9,163 bases of DNA from an uncultured Clostridia bacterium (GTDB taxonomy: Bacteria; Bacillota; Clostridia; TANB77; CAG-508). Where the stretch lies: positions 1 to 9,163 of the forward strand of contig CAKPLT010000027.1 in assembly GCA_934167755.1 (NCBI GenBank), read 5' to 3'. Under the pieces are notes generated by a model that saw only the letters and a list, made by a program, of their open reading frames with translations, had not been told where the DNA came from and searched no databases. The position numbers and the translations under genes were made by a program. Within the stretch, counting starts at the first letter, position 1, and every line of letters starts with the position of its first letter. This document shows positions 6,175-9,163 of this stretch, piece by piece.

Positions 6175-7334
6175 TATTTACCACTCTCGATTTTTATTTC
6201 TAATAATTTATCCTTTAATTCACCTTCAATTTGTTCAAGTTGTTGTTCCGCTTCTTGTCTCTTAGCCTTACCATTTTCATGAATTTCAAGAACCTTATCT
6301 AATGTATCAATAATATCTTTATTAGTTTTCTGTAAAGTCTCAACATCAACAACAGCCTTTTCTGATTGCTCAGCAATATCTATTGTACCTTGTTTTAGAA
6401 GTTCACTATTTTTCTTAAGCATTTCATTAGTCATTTCATTTACTTGTTTTTGAGCGCCTAATGCATTTTTAGCATTTGTAATTCCTAATGCAATTACGAT
6501 TTGATTTTTCCAAAGTGGTATTGTATTTATTAATGAACTTTGGATTTTTTCAACTAATTCACTATCATTATTTTGAATTAAACGAATTTGTGGTGCCATT
6601 TGAATTGAAATTATTCTTGTTGTTTTTAAATCATAAATTCTTTTTTCAAAACGATTTATTGTTGCAATCATATCATTTACAGCTTGTGCATCTGCTTGTT
6701 CTTTTGTCTCTTCTGCAACTTTTTGTAATTCAGGTAATGTTACATTTCTTAATTCTTCTAACTTCTTTTCACCTGCAATTATATATAAAGATAATTCTTT
6801 AAAATATTGTAAATTTTGTTCATACATAGTATCAAATATTGCAATATCTTTCATCATTTGAAGTTTATGATTTTCTAATTGATTTTCTATTGTTGATATA
6901 TTATTTTCAACTTTATTATATTTTGCAAGTAATTTTTCCATTTGTTTTTTGGCTGAATTGAAAATACCAAGAATTCCTTTTTTCTCTTCTGTTGGTACAT
7001 CAGAATCAAATTCTTTTATTTCACCAACTAAGTTACTTAATAAATTTCCAACCTCTCCTGTACTTCTTGTTCTTACATCTTGTAATACTGTATCTGAAAA
7101 TTTAGAAATATTATTTTGTGCACTTGCTCCAAATTGTAATATTTGTGTTGTATTTTTTACATCTATTTTCTCTAAAAATGTATCAATTGCCTTTTTCTCA
7201 TCATCTGTTAAAACATCATAATTTAATGATTTTTCTACAACTGCCTCATCTACTTTTTTTGTTGTTTCTAATGCTGTTTCAATTTCTTTAGTATCTACAT
7301 TTGATACTACTTCTAGTTTAATTTCTTCGTCCAT
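6174..7334 (-). CDS. telA: TelA/KlaA-family 'toxic anion resistance' protein (YaaN-like)
   Basis: A 386-residue soluble, mostly helical protein of the TelA family, named after tellurite resistance of plasmid members; the chromosomal role (YaaN of Bacillus subtilis) is poorly defined and has been tied to envelope and stress responses. Seen: an acidic N-terminus; a family core including QNLQYFKELSLYIIAGEKKL (173-192), FEKRIYDLKTTRIISIQMAP (229-248) and SLINTIPLWKNQIVIALG (267-284); long charged stretches typical of coiled coil at about 127-160, 186-218 and 340-384. No signal peptide or membrane helix, so cytoplasmic. The start is ATG, 5 nt after AGGAGG (7340-7345). It follows the binding-protein gene by 55 nt and overlaps trmL by one base. 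An XpaC-like gene two places upstream supports the family call. Tellurite resistance itself should not be assumed. Confidence 0.93.
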   Translation of the reverse strand: MDEEIKLEVVSNVDTKEIETALETTKKVDEAVVEKSLNYDVLTDDEKKAIDTFLEKIDVKNTTQILQFGASAQNNISKFSDTVLQDVRTRSTGEVGNLLSNLVGEIKEFDSDVPTEEKKGILGIFNSAKKQMEKLLAKYNKVENNISTIENQLENHKLQMMKDIAIFDTMYEQNLQYFKELSLYIIAGEKKLEELRNVTLPELQKVAEETKEQADAQAVNDMIATINRFEKRIYDLKTTRIISIQMAPQIRLIQNNDSELVEKIQSSLINTIPLWKNQIVIALGITNAKNALGAQKQVNEMTNEMLKKNSELLKQGTIDIAEQSEKAVVDVETLQKTNKDIIDTLDKVLEIHENGKAKRQEAEQQLEQIEGELKDKLLEIKIESGK

Positions 7335-7361
7335 AATTTCCTCCTAATTTTTTTATTTTAT

Positions 7362-7382
7362 TCTAAGATACATTATCTTAGA
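7362..7382 (-). promoter_or_regulatory. Perfect hairpin between the binding-protein and telA genes
   Basis: Inverted repeat TCTAAGATA / TATCTTAGA with a 3-base centre, starting 7 nt after the TAG of the upstream gene. On the minus strand it is followed by an A-rich stretch (ATAAAATAAAAAAA) and not a T run, so it is not a standard terminator for these genes. It could stabilise or process the transcript and set different levels of the flanking proteins, or be an operator. No promoter for telA was recognised in this gap. Confidence 0.5.
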
Positions 7383-7389
7383 TTTTTAA

Positions 7390-8523
7390 CTATTCATTAT
7401 TTCCTAAATATGAAATTAATTTTTCATATAAATTCATTTTTAAACTTGTTACTGTACTATCTATACTTTGTGGTATTCCATTTACATTAACTTGTGATAC
7501 ATCATAATTTCCGCCAGTTACACCTGTTCTAAATCCATATTTTGACCAAGCAATTTGACTGATTTCTTTATCATTATAAACATCATAATATTTATTTCCA
7601 TTCTCAGTAAATGTTGCTATACAATGTGAATTCCATATTGTTGGTGTTGGATATAACACACGAATTTTATCTTTTACTTGTTCCCATCCATCTGGATTAG
7701 AATTTGCAAAATCTATAACACTTTTTTCATAATCAACAATCATTGGCTTTCCACCCATACCAGTTTTCAAATATAATTCAAATAAATCTGCTGGTGTATT
7801 ATTCATATATCCAGATTTAGTATAAAATTCTTTTAATTTTGGTAAATTTGCTTCAGCTGATTCTTCTGTTACATTTCCATCACACATAATTGATAATAAT
7901 AGTCCATAATAAGTTGCACCTGGTGATGATGTTACTGGATCTGTTGAATCTATATTTATACTTCCATATAATGTATTAAGTCCTATATCTGACCATTTTT
8001 TTCCTTCAAGTATATAAGAAATTAATTTGTTCATATCTGTTATATAATATACATTGTCTTTTTCTGTTACTATATTTTCTTTTATAAGTGCATCTACAAC
8101 TGTATCCCAACTATATATTACTATTGGTGTATTTAAAGTTAATCCACCTTTTTGAACAGTATATCTTTTTGCTTCTCCTTTTGATGTATCTGGTGCTAAT
8201 TTATAATAATCATAAAATCTCTGATCTGATGCAAACATTACATCATATTGTGTTCCATCTTCTCTTACCAATGGATTTTTTATAAGTTTACCATTACTCC
8301 AAGAATCATATACTACATTTAGTCCATATTTTTGTTTCATAACATTTATAACTTCTTCATCTGCTAAAAAGTTTTCTTTTCCTCCACCTGTTGCAACATA
8401 TACTGTTGTAAGATCTTTATCTGATACTTCTCCTTTTTGACTTACTGCTTTTATACCTATTATTACTAATATTAAAATAACTAATATTCCTAGTCCTAGT
8501 AGGACTTCTTTTTTTCCTTTCAT
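7390..8523 (-). CDS. Membrane-anchored extracellular solute-binding-like protein
   Basis: A 377-residue protein resembling type II periplasmic binding proteins. Seen: basic start MKGKKE, one hydrophobic helix at about 7-26, then a polar extracytoplasmic region. There is no lipobox cysteine near the helix, so it is probably an uncleaved N-terminal anchor and not a lipoprotein. Family-like features are TTVYVATGGG (39-48), YDVMFASDQ (93-101), STDPVTSSPGATYYG (193-207), which resembles the Ser/Gly-rich anion- or ligand-binding turn of such proteins, and GKPMIVDYEKS (258-268). The ligand is unknown, and no transporter ATPase or permease is next to it. The start is ATG at 8523, 5 nt after GGAGG; a GTG at 8535 overlaps the site and lacks its own. 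The 12-nt gap from the xpaC-like gene indicates one operon. I infer a sensing role for the module; an ABC transporter encoded elsewhere is the alternative. Confidence 0.78.
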   Translation of the reverse strand: MKGKKEVLLGLGILVILILVIIGIKAVSQKGEVSDKDLTTVYVATGGGKENFLADEEVINVMKQKYGLNVVYDSWSNGKLIKNPLVREDGTQYDVMFASDQRFYDYYKLAPDTSKGEAKRYTVQKGGLTLNTPIVIYSWDTVVDALIKENIVTEKDNVYYITDMNKLISYILEGKKWSDIGLNTLYGSINIDSTDPVTSSPGATYYGLLLSIMCDGNVTEESAEANLPKLKEFYTKSGYMNNTPADLFELYLKTGMGGKPMIVDYEKSVIDFANSNPDGWEQVKDKIRVLYPTPTIWNSHCIATFTENGNKYYDVYNDKEISQIAWSKYGFRTGVTGGNYDVSQVNVNGIPQSIDSTVTSLKMNLYEKLISYLGNNE

Positions 8524-8528
8524 ACATG

Positions 8529-8533
8529 CCTCC
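8529..8533 (-). promoter_or_regulatory. Ribosome binding site deciding the binding-protein start
   Basis: GGAGG on the minus strand, 5 nt before ATG at 8523 and two bases after the upstream stop codon. The GTG at 8535-8533 overlaps it, so the four extra N-terminal residues from that GTG are not real. Confidence 0.8.
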
Positions 8534-8535
8534 AC

Positions 8536-9150
8536 TTATTTTTTTGTATTAATATTTATATCATCTAAAAAGCCATCTGATTTAAGCATTGATTCAAATA
8601 CTTTTATTTCTGCATCTGTATCAATCATTTCTGTTTGATACATATTATTTAATTGTTCATTAAAAGCATTTTTTATTTTTTCGGTCATTTTCTTTACTGA
8701 TTCCATAAATTCTTTACTTTCAGTTGTATTTAATCTTTGATTTTCTATTTCGTCATATCTAGTTAATATTTTTATTGTTACTGGAAGATAATAGTTCAAA
8801 AAATTTCGTGCTTGTCCTAGTTTATTAGGATTTTTAGAAAGTGTATCTATTATTTTATTTGAGATATCACATATTTGCTCAATATTTTCAACTACTTCTT
8901 TATCTTCTATTTGTTTAGAAATATTACTAATTTGTAGAGTTTCTTCTTTTGCTTCTTTTAGTATATCATATAAATTCTTTTTATCAATAGATAAATCTAA
9001 TTTATTTCTATCTTTGAATATTAGGGTTCCAGCTCCATATGCTGCTGCACTTATTGCTAAAGATGGCAATAATTCTATTCCTAATGCAACATATGGCACT
9101 GCAAAAAAAGCTCCTCCTAAAATTGCTGAATAAATATAATTTTTTTTCAA
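8536..9150 (-). CDS. xpaC: XpaC-like membrane protein (5-bromo-4-chloroindolyl phosphate hydrolysis family)
   Basis: A 204-residue protein matching the XpaC family by features and context. Seen: two N-terminal hydrophobic helices (about 6-25 and 28-45) separated by a very short turn, then a cytoplasmic helical region with NKLGQARNFLNYYLPVTIKI (109-128) followed by LTRYDE, and near the end DTDAEIKVFESMLKSDG (177-193). The ARxFxxYYLP block and the late ..ML..DG block are typical of the family. The family name comes from a colony-colour phenotype and not from a proven enzyme; I see no phosphatase motif. The start is TTG, 7 nt after AGGAGG at the window edge. It is the first visible gene of the run with the binding protein, TelA and TrmL. 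In B. subtilis xpaC is paired with yaaN, a TelA-family gene, which supports both calls. The promoter lies outside the window. Confidence 0.85.
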   Translation of the reverse strand: MKKNYIYSAILGGAFFAVPYVALGIELLPSLAISAAAYGAGTLIFKDRNKLDLSIDKKNLYDILKEAKEETLQISNISKQIEDKEVVENIEQICDISNKIIDTLSKNPNKLGQARNFLNYYLPVTIKILTRYDEIENQRLNTTESKEFMESVKKMTEKIKNAFNEQLNNMYQTEMIDTDAEIKVFESMLKSDGFLDDININTKK

Positions 9151-9157
9151 CGCTTTT

Positions 9158-9163
9158 CCTCCT
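9158..9163 (-). promoter_or_regulatory. Ribosome binding site fixing the TTG start of xpaC
   Basis: AGGAGG at the very edge of the window, 7 nt before TTG at 9150. The strong site at ideal distance makes TTG the likely start. Upstream promoter and genes cannot be seen. Confidence 0.8.

Noticed and set aside
8491..8508. Inverted repeat AGTCC...GGACT early in the binding-protein gene
   Set aside because: It is only 5 bp, lies within codons for the anchor helix, and can be explained by the Leu/Gly codon repetition there.

Overview
The window is a very AT-rich stretch in which every supported gene lies on the minus strand. Strong AGGAGG-type ribosome binding sites, sigma-A-like promoters, TTG and GTG starts, and the protein families present (RecD2, an XpaC/TelA pair, TrmL) point to a low-GC Firmicute, most likely a Clostridia-type organism. 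Species cannot be told from the sequence. Tryptophan is read from TGG and no in-frame TGA occurs, so the standard bacterial code fits.

In transcription order (right to left), the first block is an operon-like run: xpaC-like (9150-8536), a membrane-anchored periplasmic-binding-fold protein (8523-7390), a TelA-family protein (7334-6174) and trmL (6174-5671). Gaps are 12 nt, 55 nt (holding a 9-bp hairpin) and a 1-base TAATG overlap. The promoter of this run lies beyond the right edge. XpaC and TelA-family proteins are known partners in Firmicutes (the xpaC-yaaN pair of Bacillus subtilis). The binding protein between them makes this a candidate envelope module that senses or responds to a ligand.

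The 214-nt gap 5457-5670 holds a 100-bp nested inverted repeat directly after trmL and then a good sigma-A promoter for recD2 (5456-3228, GTG start). RecD2 is a complete SF1B helicase. The next gap (3126-3227) holds a second promoter and a leader hairpin ahead of a 74-residue two-helix membrane protein (3125-2901), whose stop codon sits in the loop of a terminator-like hairpin.

The left third (2819-1) is the first 939 codons of a cyclic beta-1,2-glucan synthase (NdvB/ChvB/Cgs family), started by TTG and running off the window. Its leader carries an imperfect palindrome that touches its ribosome binding site. No rRNA, tRNA, CRISPR array, insertion sequence or phage gene was seen. The most unusual items are the XpaC / binding protein / TelA arrangement, the nested inverted repeat after trmL, and the cyclic-glucan synthase with its small membrane-protein neighbour.
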